DNA of 58,000 nt from Cryptomeria japonica (Eukaryota > Streptophyta > Pinopsida > Cupressales > Cupressaceae), in the NCBI RefSeq assembly GCF_030272615.1, contig NC_081406.1, forward strand, positions 267,337,692 through 267,395,691, written 5' to 3'. A program made the translations under genes and the position numbers. The notes below the pieces were generated by a model. The model made no database searches, was not told the origin of the DNA, and worked only from the letters and a program-made list of their open reading frames with translations. Below, piece by piece: positions 57,862 to 58,000 of this stretch (position 1 is its first letter; each line of letters starts with the position of its first letter).

Positions 57862-58000
57862 AGGAGGATTGTGTAAATGAAAGAGAAGTTCAAAGGAGAA
57901 ACCTAATGAGGTTAACCCTAATGAAGTTAAATGAAGATGGAAAGGTTGTAAGGAATAAAGCAAGACTTGTATGCAAAGGGTACACACAAGAAGAAGGAGA
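57862..58000 (+). pseudogene. Copia reverse transcriptase, N-terminal start, cut by window end
   Basis: NEDGKVVRNKARLVCKGYTQ followed by EEG at about 57928-57998 is the conserved start of copia RT. It lies about 70 bp after the last readable part of copy C, in the same orientation. The element continues beyond the window. Confidence 0.8.

Overview
The window looks like nuclear DNA from a seed plant with a very large genome. It holds plant Ty1/copia, Ty3/gypsy chromovirus, Tat/Ogre-like gypsy and plant L1-type LINE sequences, plus a decayed pentatricopeptide-repeat (PPR) gene. No intact host gene was found. A repeat-rich gymnosperm would fit, but that is inference; nothing here fixes the species.

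Layout: 1-4016 is the 3' end of a copia element whose reverse transcriptase (RT) is fused to an unfamiliar coiled-coil protein (copy A), followed by a 1.55-kb LTR. 4017-9290 is a minus-strand LINE broken by a 698-bp retroposon with a 14-bp target duplication. 10740-11710 is a minus-strand PPR relic. A second minus-strand LINE (24600 to about 11894) is split by a young, coding-intact Ty3/gypsy chromovirus at 12594-20044 (1633-codon gag-pol, GTGGA target duplication). 24600-29650 is mostly decayed sequence with an LTR-like tract, a miniature LTR element (TRIM, 28348-28717, GATTT duplication) and a degenerate repeat field.

29655-42542 is one large minus-strand pseudogene (copy B of the same unfamiliar family). 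It is split by a solo copia LTR (31265-32621) and by an 8-kb non-autonomous Tat/Ogre-like element (34210-42269). Just 5' of copy B lies an array of about 16 imperfect palindromes of 30-40 bp (42693-42852 and 48235-49131). Their stems differ in sequence but keep their complementarity. A minus-strand copia element (42877-48221) sits inside the array and carries a solo LTR (46667-47560) in its own 5' LTR.

49576-52980 is a coding-deleted Tat/Ogre-like element (ATAGG duplication). Its untranslated leader shares a structured block with the element at 34210. 54026-55686 is a solo LTR (ATACC duplication). 56635-57861 is copy C of the unfamiliar family, again running straight into a copia RT at the window edge.

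The strongest candidates for something undescribed are the covarying hairpin array upstream of copy B, the A/B/C protein family with its repeated link to copia RT, and the conserved leader block shared by the two Tat-like elements. Calls come from reading the sequence by eye; no database search or folding program was run.
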